DNA of 64,000 nucleotides from Dryococelus australis (lineage: Eukaryota; Arthropoda; Insecta; Phasmatodea; Phasmatidae), in the NCBI GenBank assembly GCA_029891345.1, contig CM057003.1, positions 12,998,709 to 13,062,708 on the forward strand. Reading direction: 5' to 3'. The position numbers and the translations under genes are program-made. Of this stretch, positions 1-11,189 are shown piece after piece. The notes beneath the pieces were generated by a model, which saw only the letters and a program-made list of their open reading frames with translations, searched no databases and was not told the DNA's origin. Every line of letters begins with the position of its first letter. The stretch's first letter is position 1.

Positions 1-854
1 TCATCTGCCAGACCACGCACCCCCACCATCCCATTAGATTAAACCCCTAACCATTTCATCCATTTGGGACAACTGGCGTCTCCCTGCATATTGGCGATCC
101 TAATAGTGAGGAGGATTCTACTCCCTGGGAGGGAAGCCCCCTCTATCCGACTCACTTTGGGGTTTGACTATCCTCCAGCCCATAGTAAACCTGCCCCCAA
201 GCGACCGAATGCTGTATCAAAACCCTTAACGCCTCCTAGGCCTAACTGAATTTAGAGTATTTGTCGTGGTAGGCTAAGTTGGGCTTGGCAGGGCGGTCAA
301 TGTTACTGTACTACCTTCTATGATAGTCACCCCCCCTAGCACACACGTCAAATCTTAGGTCACAGGACCAAAATATACTTCGATCGACGCAACATCTTAT
401 AAACGATACAAGCTGTAAGTTTATATTGGACTTTTGCCTGGAGCACTAAAAAATAACTGTTGATACAGTTTATTAGTACATGCGTTTACGGTACGAGAGT
501 AGACTGTATTACCGAAATTTGTGAATACATAAATGTAATTTCCCCATACTTCACATTACTCGACATTGCACAAAATTTTGAACACATTATCTATATTACT
601 AACGTGTTGTAGTTTATTCAATATAGATGGCTCTTTCCACACTAACAATAATCTTTTGTAAAACTAAAATGTTAGAAAAAACCATTCATAAAAATTAAAA
701 CTAAGTAAAAACAAAAATTTATTTGCTAGGTATTGGTTATTGGTAGAATGCAAGAATAAAAAATTTGTTATACTGTTCAAAAATTTGTATTCATTTTTGG
801 CAGCTCACATGAATGAGGAATTTGGACTTTGACATGAAACGTGCTGGAGCACAC
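1..854. other. MTMR9 intron or downstream DNA, no exon seen
   Basis: This stretch follows the donor of the last recognised MTMR9 exon on the minus strand. The next exon of the family should carry the loop equivalent to the phosphatase active site (HGxxG-type in MTMR9), and I could not find it here. The first 300 bases are less A+T-rich than the rest but contain no protein I recognise. From about 400 on it is A+T-rich with no long open frame. Confidence 0.6.
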
Positions 855-976
855 CTGGTCAAGGCACTGAGCCACAAGACAGGCACAGTTCAGGGTCTCC
901 TTGATGTGGGACAGCCAGTTGGATGCATCCAGCCGCGACAACCATTTGTCCACGGAAGCCACTGTGTCGTTGCACG
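855..976 (-). CDS. MTMR9: MTMR9-like myotubularin pseudophosphatase, internal exon (most C-terminal one seen)
   Basis: This exon begins in phase 2 after a CAG acceptor (plus-strand 977-979) and ends CTTGACCAG before a GTGTGC donor. The split codon joins the G that ends the exon at 7347 to give Ala, then 40 codons. The peptide includes VDKWLSRLDASNWLSHIKE and then ACLVAQCLDQ, the signature just before the catalytic loop in MTMR9 orthologues. MTMR9 is a catalytically dead myotubularin that binds MTMR6, 7 and 8 and raises their activity on PI3P and PI(3,5)P2; that role is family knowledge. The exon with the loop lies outside the window, so loss of the catalytic cysteine cannot be checked here. 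Confidence 0.95.
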
Positions 977-1258
977 CTGCAAAAGATGACGCATATCACA
1001 AAGGTATAAAATAATTATTGATACAAACCCATAGTGATGAACATACGCTACATTTGTGAAAGTTTACAAACAGTGGACATCATATGTAAAAATACAAAAC
1101 ATGATACCATACCCTGCTTTTTAAGTAATATAGCACAATATTCAAGTATTTCTTTACTGAGTCTTTACCTTTTAATGTACTGTGTTCGCCTCTGAGAACA
1201 AGCAGCATATTAAAAAATATTTTGATGCCAATACCTTCAACACGGGAAAACTGTACGT

Positions 1259-1663
1259 GTAATGACTTGAGATGGGACAAGTTATGTTTTTTCTCGATTG
1301 TAGATTCTAGATTATTACTCTAAAGAAGCTCGAATTCTTGATTATTCGACTCTCGATTATCCTAGTTCCAAGAAAAATTGTACAATTGCAAAGTGCACAA
1401 CAATAACAACAAATGATAATGAAAAAGAGCAGGACCCCTGCAGTTCTAATGTAATACTCAACAATTCTTGCTATTCCTAAAAAATTTGAATATTTGCACA
1501 GGCCTAATTATTAAACTATAAACTTATATTTTGCAATAATAATCGAAATAATCGAAAATGAATAAATTCATACTGCCTCTCGATTCTCGGTTATGTCGAT
1601 TACAGCAAAAATTGATGTAATCGAGGAATCAAGAAATCAAATTTCCCATCCCTCGTAATGACT
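1259..1663. mobile_element. hAT-like MITE with perfect target-site duplication
   Basis: GTAATGACT occurs at 1259-1267 and again at 1655-1663, flanking a 387-bp body at 1268-1654. The body ends are inverted: the left reads GATGGGACA...TCTCGATT and the reverse complement of the right reads GATGGGAAA...CCTCGATT. The interior is A+T-rich with repeated CGATTnTCGATT motifs on both arms and no coding capacity. An 8-9-bp duplication fits the hAT superfamily. It lies inside the MTMR9 intron, 283 bp upstream (in gene direction) of the exon at 855-976. Confidence 0.8.
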
Positions 1664-4410
1664 CCAGTATCCCTTTAGAGACTAGGGAAACTTAGCCTGC
1701 TTAACAAAGTTTTTCCTTCTTATTTGCAGGTTGCTGCGGTCAAGAGTTGGCATCTCAATAACTTTGTGGATTGAGGATGGCCTGACGTGTGGTGTTTAGT
1801 GTGAGCTGCCAGAGGTGACATTGGTCGAGGTACCTTACACAATGTGTCTCTAGATGCTGGGGCAGCGGGCACAGAGTTCGGGAGCGTGCAAGGATGTATG
1901 TAGTCTGTTGCAGGATGGCTGCCTCTTCTCACTTTTGAGTGAGCATCCTGGGGGCGTTAGGCTCTGGTTCACCAGATTGTGTAGTCTGTGCCCTTGCCAC
2001 CTTGCCGGCCTTTTTTCCAGCCTGCTCGGTGATGGGGTATTTAGGAAAGAACTGTGGGAACACAGCTATGCTATGTCAGTGATGATACGTTAAGCCCAGA
2101 GGATAAAACAAAAGAAGAATAAAGAATTATTATATAGTGGATTCTGTGGGTGTGCTGGAGGCGCATGTACAATCCTAATGGTGGATTAAAATTATTATGT
2201 AGCAGTTCGGGGGAGGACAGGTTCTGGCGTGGTACGTCCAGGAAGGAACTACTCTTTCTGGGGCTGATGCCTTGGGGTAGACCCCTGCTGGACTATTATT
2301 GTCCGGCACCCCAAGGGCACTTCACGAAGGATGGTGCTCGGGCCTATAGCGACAAGGAGAGAGGACTCCCTGATCTCCCTCGGTGAGAAGTTGTGAGATT
2401 GGCGTGACCAGCTAGACCTCAACTGCCCCTCTGGATTCACAGCATTCCAGTTGTAGGGACCCTATGGCTCTCAGTAAGTGTTACCAGCTTGTAGCTTGAA
2501 AGTCGTAGTGAATTGACATGCTTGTTTTCCTCAAGCCTTAGGAGCCTCAGAGAAAGGTTCTTTTTTCCATTGCCAATGAGGCACTAGAGAGCGGTCTGAC
2601 CAACTAACGCTAGACACCAAAATTTGACCAGAGGTGGGAGTGTCTCACAGTAAGGACTTTAGTTCGAAACTCTTATTGCGGCGATTTAGCGTGCACCTAA
2701 AGTGGGTATGTGGGTTGAGTGGGTATGTACACAGAAGGCGAAGCGGGTAAGGGAGGCAAAAGCGAAAGAGAATGATCAGATCAAAAAGAGGTTAACTGGA
2801 AGATACATGTTTTATTTGGTTAAGAGGAGTTTAGAATTCATACAGTAGGGTCCCGTTATAGCGAGATGTTATAGTTAAAGGTCCGATCCTTGCTATAAGT
2901 GTGTCCTCGCTGTCCCAGAATTAGAATGATTTCGATCCCCAGTAGGGCCTACTATGTACTTGAAAATCACACTAAAACTGCTTTTAAATTGTGTTCAAAC
3001 CACCATAATGTAAAAATAGCAGGTTATATGAAAACCAGTATTTACTGGCATAATTCTCGCACCTATTTGACAGGATTTTAGTGCAAAAATTAGGGTGTGT
3101 GAATTACGCAAGGAATCGCCAAGACACATGCATGTAAACATTAAAATGGGGTCTACTGGAAGTAATCCTTCGCCAATCGCGGGGGATACGTTTTTTAAAA
3201 ACACAGCACTTCATTTATTGATAATAGATATGAAGATACATATTCAAAATTTAATCACTTGTGTGCTGGGGCTAGCAGCATAAACATTCCGTGTGCACAT
3301 AGCTGGGCGAACGCCTAGATTCTCTGCAGCGTGGCCAGGCTCGGCTTCTTGCCACTATTGCTCGGCCCTAGATCCTAGGGTGGAGCAGCTGTTGGTCGGT
3401 CTGTAGCTACACAATTATTCTAGCCGTGCGGCCGCTGTCAAACACTGCTGTCGTTACAGGTCTGGTTCACTTAGTAACAGTGGCCCGGCATTGGGAAAAC
3501 ATGACATGCACATTAAACTCGGAAACAATGAATTTTTGGCCCGCTTCTCTATTGCAGTGTTTCTCTACATACACAATTACCTTAAGTTTAAATGCAGCAG
3601 TTTGACTGGCATATTTACCTATTAGGTATTTGTACTAAACAAAAATTAAAATAAATGTTAACTATTCCCTTCGGATTAAAAAAACCACCTGCATACAAAT
3701 AAACTCAGTGGCTGATTTTGTTTACATGTCGGGCGCAGCAGCCAGAAATTGATAAGGGGATCAGCAACCTTGAAGTGTCAGCAACCTGGCACAGTCGAAC
3801 AAAGCGTGCGCCGCAGGCCCGTTAGCATTACATGCCTCATTGAGAGAAATATGAAAAGAAAAGATTTCCCCCCCTAATTCTGCACCATATAAACGGGGGC
3901 GTGAATTGTGCCAGTGCAAGAATTATACCAGTAAATATGGTGGTCACTGTAAAATTATATGCTTTCAACTAACAAAACCTGCACGAAGCGAGACTTACTC
4001 AAAACCAGCAAAAATTCAAAGAAAACTTTATGAAAATTGATTAAAATTAAGTTTGTTATAGTACAGTGATAAAATGTAGAAGTAGTTGTGTCCCTATCTT
4101 TAATTGGTATGCCACAGCATGGAAACAAACCCAGGCGAAAATCTGTTAATGTGTAGCTGTATTCAATTCCAGCTATCGCTTGGACTGTTATTTTTTAATG
4201 AAATTTGTTTTCATTTAACAACAACGTTCGATGCACATACGCCAAGTTGTTTGAAACCAAACACAGTTGACAGCACAATGACCATGAACGACTACAGAAA
4301 AGCAGAACTGGTTCATGAAAACAGTGTCAAGGCAGAAAGGGCGGGATTATATTTATAGAACAATGCGCTTGGGGAGAGGGGCACAGCGTACTTACAGAAA
4401 AGAGGTGTCG
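1664..4410. other. MTMR9 intron: unclassified repeat-like DNA
   Basis: Between about 1690 and 2760 the sequence is richer in G+C than its surroundings and has several 60-80-codon open frames on both strands, none recognisable; this looks like a decayed transposon or LTR fragment. At 2840-2905 a CAGTAGGGTCCCGTTATAGC motif resembles pogo/Tigger-type termini, but I found no convincing partner. The rest is A+T-rich without clear features. Confidence 0.4.
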
Positions 4411-4696
4411 GGCGAGGGAGTGGAGTTACGGCATACAGATAACAAAAGTGCGCTTCCCACGGTCACGAGTCCCACCACAAGCCTGCTTTTTACGATCGTG
4501 TTGTACATGTTTCAACTCGTAAAATTGCAATTTTTCATGGAATATTTTTTCGGGGCGAGGGAGTGAAGTTACGGTATACAGATAACAAAAACCACACTTC
4601 ACACGGTTACGAGTCCCGCCGCAAATCTGCTTCACACAGTCTCGCCGCACAGTTTCAACTCGTAAAATTACAACTTTTCAGGGAATATTTATGCCA
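4411..4696. repeat. Two-copy tandem duplication, period about 143 bp
   Basis: GGCGAGGGAG begins at 4411 and again at 4554. Both copies then run in parallel through a GGAGTTACGG/GAAGTTACGG segment, ACAGATAACAAAA, a CACGAGTCCC/TACGAGTCCC segment and TTTCAACTCGTAAAATT, ending in GGAATATTT. The copies differ at scattered positions, so the duplication is not very recent. Confidence 0.85.
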
Positions 4697-5078
4697 ATTT
4701 TTGACGGTTCCTCAAAAAGACCTTGTTATCCAATGTTCTCACAGTTACTGTGATCGCTACAACGGGATTCTAATGTATATCTCCGACCTGTGTCCGCTAA
4801 TGTCTGATGGACGAAGGACAAAGTTCACCAAGCTGTTTGCTGCAGGATGGCAACGAGATATCGCTCAAAGTTCAGGGCGAGATCAACCACTGTACAACTA
4901 CACCCCGCACGGACGAGGCTTGTGGCCAGCACTTGAACTCGCAAAGGAGAAGGCTTCGAGACAAGAGTTCCTACATGTTGTGTTGAGAAACACAAGTTCT
5001 AACAATAGTAACATAATATGTCTAAGTTTAACTGCTACTGCAGAAGGCAAGTGGTACTATACAGGTATGGTGAGGTAG
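4563..5078 (+). other. Unrecognised 171-codon open frame inside the MTMR9 intron
   Basis: This open frame starts within the second copy of the 143-bp tandem duplication and runs antisense to MTMR9. It is long for A+T-rich intronic DNA, but I see no domain, signal peptide, membrane segment or transposase motif in it. Its N-terminus consists of repeat DNA. It is most likely a chance frame or the relic of a transposon protein; I do not claim a gene. Confidence 0.15.
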
Positions 5079-6665
5079 CTAGAGAGCTTACGCGAACTGC
5101 TCTGTATGGAGGGCGTGCAAGGAATAAGTACCCTTGAGAAATGTGGCGAGCATGGGATGGCTGGAGCAGGCTGCATGGAGGGGGAAGCCTCCCCTAATTT
5201 GAGCAAGCAAAGGGCTGGGTCCACCCACTCAGACTAAATCATGGTGTTGTGCAGATTGCCGGCCTCCCAGGCGGCAAGGAGTTGTAACGCTTGTGAATAA
5301 GTGAAATATGCTGCAAAGTTCGGCGCCATGGTACAATAGGGGGAGCACCACACGCTGAGGTTTGGATATGTATCCGACAGCGCTTGTGACGAGTCAAGCA
5401 CCCCTCTTGTCCATCAGTCGAGGCTTCGGGTGCGACTACGTATGTCCGTCCTGAAGTTGTGATGAGTTCACAGCTCGGAATCCAGAAGATGACATTGTAG
5501 ATTTGACCCCTCGTGTTTCCAGCTACGCTCTCTCAGGTATACAGTTACTTCATAACCATGTGAAAAACTAGCATCACAACTAACAAACAAATTACGGTGG
5601 AAGTCGTCGGACTTCAGATAGGCTGCGTTCTGAACTTGGTTAGCCTCTTCGCCAACAAAAACCCCTGCTCTCAGATACGTTAACTGTGTTGCACATGTTG
5701 GGATCAAAGGTTGTAACAAAGTTAAAGCTGGGTGGCCTTATTCACAGTTCGTAAGCCAAGCTACAAAACTATAAATAAATAAATAAATTAGCCCTTAAGT
5801 GTAAGCTACGGTGACTACAAGACATCAATACGGAAATGCAGGTAAGTAATGTTTATTCCGACGTACGAGACCTACTGAACGGAATGGTACATAAATGTGC
5901 CTGAAGACTGGTTATTACAATAGGAAAGAAAACATGTATTTACATTCTGCACTAGAACACAAATAAACAGATAACAGAAAGCTCAATTGTGCAAATATAT
6001 TACATATCTATGGTTGCCACTAAGGGGTAATTAATGGGAAGCAACTTCGGTCAGAGTCACTTATGAAAAACAAAACACAAGACACTTCAAAATTACGTTG
6101 AAGCCTGTTTTTGGTAAATAGTCTTCGTCGTGATTGGATAAGAAAAATTGTATTTCTCCAATGAAAATTTGGTTACTAAGGGAAGCTCACAGGTCGAAAA
6201 ACATAATTTATAAGATGCAAAACACATCATACTGAAAGAAAATTTTTTTAATTAACATGGGTCAGAGTCCTTTAGGGCGTGAAAACACTGGTAAGTTGAT
6301 TAGGCATGAAGTTAAAAAATAGCAAAAGCTATGGTTAAGCATGGCTCGTAAGCCTTCAGTGAAATGCTAACTGGTTAATTACAAACACATAGATACACTA
6401 GGCAAGGTGCTTAACATGGCTTATGACCGTAAAACCATTCTAAGTAAACACTAAATTATTATTTTTTGCAAATGCAACTGGCCAAAGAGATTGGAAAGCA
6501 GGTAAAAATATATAAATTAAATGTCAAGGGTTTTGTCCATAAGACAGACCTTCTGACGCCGGTAAAGCAAACAAATAGACAACTTATTTAGTGCAAAGAA
6601 CAGAGAGAATACTCAGACACAATGCAAGTAAGTGCAAGCTCAACCCCGTGGCGGAGGCATATTAT
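5079..6665. other. MTMR9 intron, no recognised feature
   Basis: A moderately G+C-rich stretch to about 5760 is followed by A+T-rich DNA with a short (AAAT)n run near 5772-5790. Open frames are short and unrecognised on both strands. Confidence 0.5.
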
Positions 6666-7076
6666 TTGACGGAGGTGATGGTGGTGGCAGAGGTGGTGAT
6701 GGTGGCGGAGGTGATGGTGGTGGCGGACGTGATGGTGGTGGCAGAGATGGTGATAGTGGAGAAGGTGGTGGTGGTGGAGGTGGTGATGATGATGGAGGTG
6801 GTGGTGGTGGTGGTGGTGGTGGAGGAGGTGATGGAGAAGGTGGTGATGGTGGTGGAGGAGGTGATGGTGGTGGAGGAGGTGATGGTGGACGAGGTGATGG
6901 TGGTGGCAGAGGTGGTGATGGTGGACGAGGTGATGGTGGTGGCAGAGGTGGTGATGGTGGCGGAGGTGATGGTGGTGGCGGAGGTGATGGTGGTGGCAGA
7001 GATAATGGTGGTGGCGGCGGTGGTGATAGTGGAGAAGGTGGTGGTGGTGGTGGTGGTGGTGGTGGTAGTGGTCAGA
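6666..7076. repeat. GGT/GAT-rich minisatellite (antisense CCA/ATC) in MTMR9 intron
   Basis: About 410 bp consist almost entirely of GGTGGT, GATGGT, GGCGGA, GGCAGA and GGACGA triplet blocks. A 36-bp unit (GATGGTGGACGAGG...) is repeated nearly perfectly around 6880-6960. The strand bias is extreme: G and T with some A on plus, almost no C. Because no stop triplet fits the pattern, three overlapping frames stay open for 150-200 codons as Gly/Asp, Val/Met/Glu or His-rich strings; these are artefacts of the repeat. In the MTMR9 transcript it would be a C/A/U-rich tract, starting 271 bases past the donor of the exon at 7347-7458. Confidence 0.95.
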
Positions 7077-7346
7077 CCATACCCCTTTGACCACATGACA
7101 AAATAGGACCAATTCCTAGTGATGTCATCTTGGAGTTTTACAAGTGACATTCCCATTGGCCAGGTATTTACTTGGGACATTCCCCTTTTCCCCCAACAAT
7201 GCATTCCATCACTGCTCCATTCCCCCCATGTTTGCAGCCCATATACAGTCTTGTTTGTTGTGCAAGCCACCCAATTTGAATATAATCCCCTTCAATAAAT
7301 GTGTATATTACGGGCTTTTAGCATGATTGTCAATGTATGGACTCAC

Positions 7347-7458
7347 CCTCTATTAGCTTGGTGAGGCAGTCCAACAGGACACTGTGCCTGTCTATAGGCT
7401 TGTTCACTCTGCGCCACTGAGGGTAGTACATCTCCAGCTCGTAGCCTCCCCCCCGTGA
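7347..7458 (-). CDS. MTMR9: MTMR9-like pseudophosphatase, internal exon
   Basis: This 112-nt exon starts in phase 0 after a TTTGCAG acceptor and ends in phase 1 before a GTGAGT donor. It encodes 37 residues: SRGGGYELEMYYPQWRR, then VNKPIDRHSVLLDCLTKLIE. The GGGYE...YPQWRR segment is a strong match to the MTMR9 family (GGGFE...YPQWRR), within the phosphatase-like domain. Its split Gly/Ala codon is completed by the exon at 855-976. Confidence 0.95.
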
Positions 7459-8026
7459 CTGCAAACAGCATCCATCATCACAACACACATTGTAGTTGCA
7501 TCCAGTGAAGCTGGCAGTACCAAAACATCAGATGCACACGGCATGTTTTCGTAGCTTACACAAAAAAAAACACATAATTTTGTGTGTGTAACAATAAACT
7601 ATTGTTTCTATTGCTCAAGACTCCTCACATTAGTTCAGTAACCCTTGTTTTTAGGTCATGTGGCCCAGGCTATAATCAACAACTGAAGAAAAAAACTCTG
7701 AAAACAGTAATAAAATAAATACTGAGTTACAATGTGGAAGAATGGATACTAGGTAAGAGACGGACAGGCATTGGAAATGTGTAAGAAAAGTTTTTGTCCA
7801 AATTGGAGAAAAATAGAAATGAAGACATTACAATGGTAATGGACTTGGAGGAACCAAAAGACTGACAAGATTAAAAAGGATTAACTGTAAGAATACAGGA
7901 CCAGCTCTTAAGAGTGGAACTCTTGTTAAAAGTGACTATGCATATAACTTTTCTTGTTAAACAAAATTAAACCTGTAAACCTAGCTGACAAAATGGACAG
8001 TTCTCCACCACAAAGATGGCAAGTAC
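7459..8026 (-). other. MTMR9: MTMR9 intron (568 bp)
   Basis: This intron is bounded by a GTACTT donor after the exon at 8027-8176 and by a TTTGCAG acceptor. The donor is weaker than the GTGAGT sites used by the four upstream-to-downstream exons around it. The interior is A+T-rich with no feature. Confidence 0.85.
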
Positions 8027-8176
8027 CTTGGCAGTCTGTGCAAGTGTCTGTGTACGTGTATCTATGATGTAGCCACGCTTGCCTGGCCCCAGGACCGAGT
8101 TGATGAGCCGCTCATCTTCCCTGCACCGCCTTGAGTTGGGTCCCGTCATTGGCTGGCTGCTGCGCATCAGGACACT
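8027..8176 (-). CDS. MTMR9: MTMR9-like pseudophosphatase, internal exon
   Basis: A 150-nt exon, phase 0 at both ends, encodes 50 residues. It contains MRSSQPMTGPNSRRCREDE and then LINSVLGPGKRGYIIDTR, the core signature of the myotubularin domain (MRSGQPLTG...RRC.EDE..I....GKRGYIIDTR in MTMR9). Acceptor is CTTCAG. The donor AAG|GTACTT is non-optimal, but using it joins AQTAK to SRGGGYE in the next exon exactly as homologues require. Confidence 0.96.
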
Positions 8177-9597
8177 CTGAAGAATCACAAATGTTTTCCA
8201 CGTCATCACTTACCAATTACTATAAAGAGAATATGGTTTCTGTACTAATCCCAAATACATGTACAGTACAACAGTTAACATTCTAAAAAAATTCACAAGG
8301 TCCTTCCGGTTTTAAGGCAGTATCATTATGGACGAGCTGAGAGTAGACAGGCTGCACTAAATGAGGGACAGGTCTGTCGTTCCTGGCTGGACTCATAAAC
8401 AAATTTAGGTTAGATGAATGTGGATGAAGAGGTGATGGAATACTCTAATGGGGGAAATGGGAGACCTTCGAGAAACCCCACTGTCAGACACATCAGCCCC
8501 TTTTCCTGCATGTGAAATATCAAGTTTGAATCCACCAGGGATCAAATCTGATTTGTTATGTTGGAAGACACACATTTATATAGCTCTGCTGTAAAAGCCA
8601 CCTACAGTTCCACGGGGGGGGGGACAGACACACACAAAATGACAATATTCAATGAGAGGTTACACATTGTGAGTTTTCAATAAAAACATTATGCCAGGCC
8701 AGCTGTTTTAATGGATTTTATTTGTTTTTACGGATTTTTAACTCTAAAAACAAAATATACATATTTTTTTCGCATATACGGACTTAGTAGCGCCTACAGT
8801 GATGTGTCAGTTTCGCAGACATAGTTGTCTGAAAGATCCTTACAACAGAGGTGAATAATATTAAACAAAATATTTTGGACATACGTGATTGCTTCAATAC
8901 TGTAGGTCCAAAATATTTTGCTTAATTATTCACTCGTGCAGGTATACAATTATCTACACATTTCTGTTCCTAGTTGTATGCTCACATGCAAAGGCCAAGT
9001 CTATTATTGCAGCGAATTGCCGTTTTTATGCATGCAATCCGAATTTGGTGACTGTGTTTTTGGCATTTGGCATTGATATCATAATGGCGAGGAAACGAAA
9101 ATTATCGCCCATACAGTCGTCATATAAACAAAAGTATAAGTGTGAGTGGAAAAAAGAATTAACATGGTTTGTACATTCCAAACAAAAACAACTACATTAA
9201 ATATGTAAACGTCCTTCATATCCACTTTTTTTTCTCTGTAATTTGCCATTTTTTAAATTCCAAGGATTTTACAGGATTTTTATACATAGAAACCAGGATT
9301 TCAGCTTCAGGGTTGGTGGCAGCCCTGCATTATGCCTTTATCAGAAATTGGTAAACGCATGGTCTGATCACCATAGCAATGAAACACCAAAACTCATTCA
9401 ATGGAAAATAAAATTTGCAGTTTAATTTTCCTCTAACTCATTTTCTTGCCGATTTTAATTATGGAGAATTCCAGGTTAGTAAGCGCTGATTTCTCAAGAT
9501 GTTCAGAAATGTGTTAAAATGTTTTTTTTTTCTTTTTTATATTTTATAAATCAAAATTACACAGCGTATGTTTGTTTGACCAATTATTTTATTTCAG
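8177..9597. other. MTMR9 intron, upstream part
   Basis: A+T-rich intron DNA with a poly-G run near 8618-8627. Around 8880-8935 a short inverted repeat of CCAAAATATTTTG-type sequence is visible. At 9240-9340 there is a TTTTACAGGATTTTTATA and CAGGGTTGGTGGCAGCCCTG block resembling hAT-type transposon ends. No gene is seen. Confidence 0.45.
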
Positions 9598-11018
9598 AGT
9601 TCTTACAAAGCTTTTAGGCATAAATTCCAGGACTTTTCAAGGTCTTGTTAAGTAGTAAAATGTGAAATTTCGATGACTTAACATTATCTAAATATATATA
9701 CAACTACCTTGTAAAGATCCAGGCTATCCCTTTTAATTTTTAAACAGTGTCATCACACACTCAAGATCTGTATGTCAAAAAATCTCACTGATAAGAATAT
9801 TAAGAAAACACTTCAGAAATATACAAAATGCTTTTTAAAAGGATTTGAAACATTCAGTTATATTACAGTTACCAATTTACTAGTTGCAATCAAATTTCAG
9901 CAATAGCCGAGGATAAGTGATTCAATTACAATTGTCAGCCGGCTCTGATAGTTTTCACATCCTTCTGGCCCCTGCCATTTCACAGTGGTGAAATGGTCAT
10001 TTCAAACATACAATGGCAGTATTGGAATGCCACTCACTCACTTTACACATCACAAATCATTCAAGAGGAGCTTTTCACTCATCTGACATTTCAAAAATGC
10101 TTTGCATTCTTTGGTAGCTACTGTTCATGCATGTTTTACAATACAGCTAATAAAACCCTTGTGACATAACTCTTCTAAGTTTTTACGGAACGTTAATGTT
10201 ATGACTTTGCCGTGCAGAAACTGTATTTACTCCAATCTAAGCTGCCATTGATTCTACGCTGCGCTTAGCTTTTTTGTGGAAAAATAATTGGTAGCTATTA
10301 AATTCCATTCAAGTAACTACATTTTCTTGCACACATTTACACGGCACAAAACTCGGCATCGCGTTAGTGGCTTCCGAACTCGCCACACACACTGACTTGC
10401 TTGAAGTTACAAACATCCAATCTTCCATTCACACTACCAACCTAACAACATGCACTTACACTAGAAGTATTCTATGCATAACAGTAGCCTATACATACGA
10501 GGCTACAGGTTAAACCACCACCACCTCGGTAGGAAATTAAATTTTTCATGGAAGTTTACCTTTGATAGAAATGGTTTACCTTCGAAACAAGTTTATTTCA
10601 CTCTGTAAAATGATAATACTGTGCTTTTGGAAGCAAATAATAGCACAGTCTTCTCTCCAGTGGCCCCTAGTTAAAATCATCTGTTTAAAATAGCTTACCA
10701 GCTGCTGCATTTCTATTATATTGAGCAAAAATAACCACACTTGTTAAAAAAAAAAAATAATAATAATAATAATATAAAAACAAATATTTGGGCCAAAAAA
10801 TTGATGCTACTCTATTCTAAGCCATACTATTGTTTTCCAAAAATACTTTTGGAAACAATACTCACCTTGGAATTGAGTAAATATAGTATTTTTATGTTAT
10901 AAATTCTATTATAACCTGAAAATTCAAGGACCTTTCAAGGTCCGTTATAATTTAATGATTTTTCAAGACCTTGAAGACAAGGATTTAAAATTCAAGAATT
11001 TTCAAAGACCGTAAGAAC
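9598..11018. mobile_element. Probable non-autonomous DNA transposon (about 1.4 kb) in MTMR9 intron
   Basis: The left end reads AGTTCTTACAAAGC and then CAGGACTTTTCAAGGTCTTG. The reverse complement of the right end reads GCGTTCTTACGGTC and then CTTCAAGGTCTTGAAAA. The shared GTTCTTAC start and the CAAGGTCTTG block at similar depth are the terminal inverted repeats. I found no exact target duplication and no transposase. The style is hAT-like; the family is not certain. The right end lies about 45 bp from the donor of the MTMR9 exon at 11064-11189. Confidence 0.55.
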
Positions 11019-11063
11019 GCTATTATTTACACATACACAAGCAATGCAAACATGGTAACTCAC

Positions 11064-11189
11064 CCCTCCTTCATGCCTGTAGCTGAGGACTGGGAAGCGG
11101 CCACCTTCTCTGAAGTTAGCTGCTGCAATGATTGTCTCATCGTCCACTGACTTGGGCACCACGACCGCACTTGGGTATGTGGGGCAAAC
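11064..11189 (-). CDS. MTMR9: MTMR9-like pseudophosphatase, internal exon
   Basis: A 126-nt exon, phase 0 on both sides, encodes 42 residues: VCPTYPSAVVVPKSVDDE, then TIIAAANFREGGRFPVLSYR. The VCP.YP..V.VPKS..DE and FR.GGRFPVLSY motifs are family-typical for myotubularins near the start of the phosphatase-like domain. Acceptor GTGTGTAG, donor GTGAGT. It joins FS from the preceding exon and SVLMRSSQP in the next. Confidence 0.96.

Noticed and set aside
6588..7270. Long frames on both strands (171, 174 and 202 codons; Gly/Asp, Val/Met, His- and Thr-rich)
   Set aside because: They are all readings of the GGT/GAT minisatellite; the repeat contains no stop triplets in these frames and there is no non-repetitive protein sequence.
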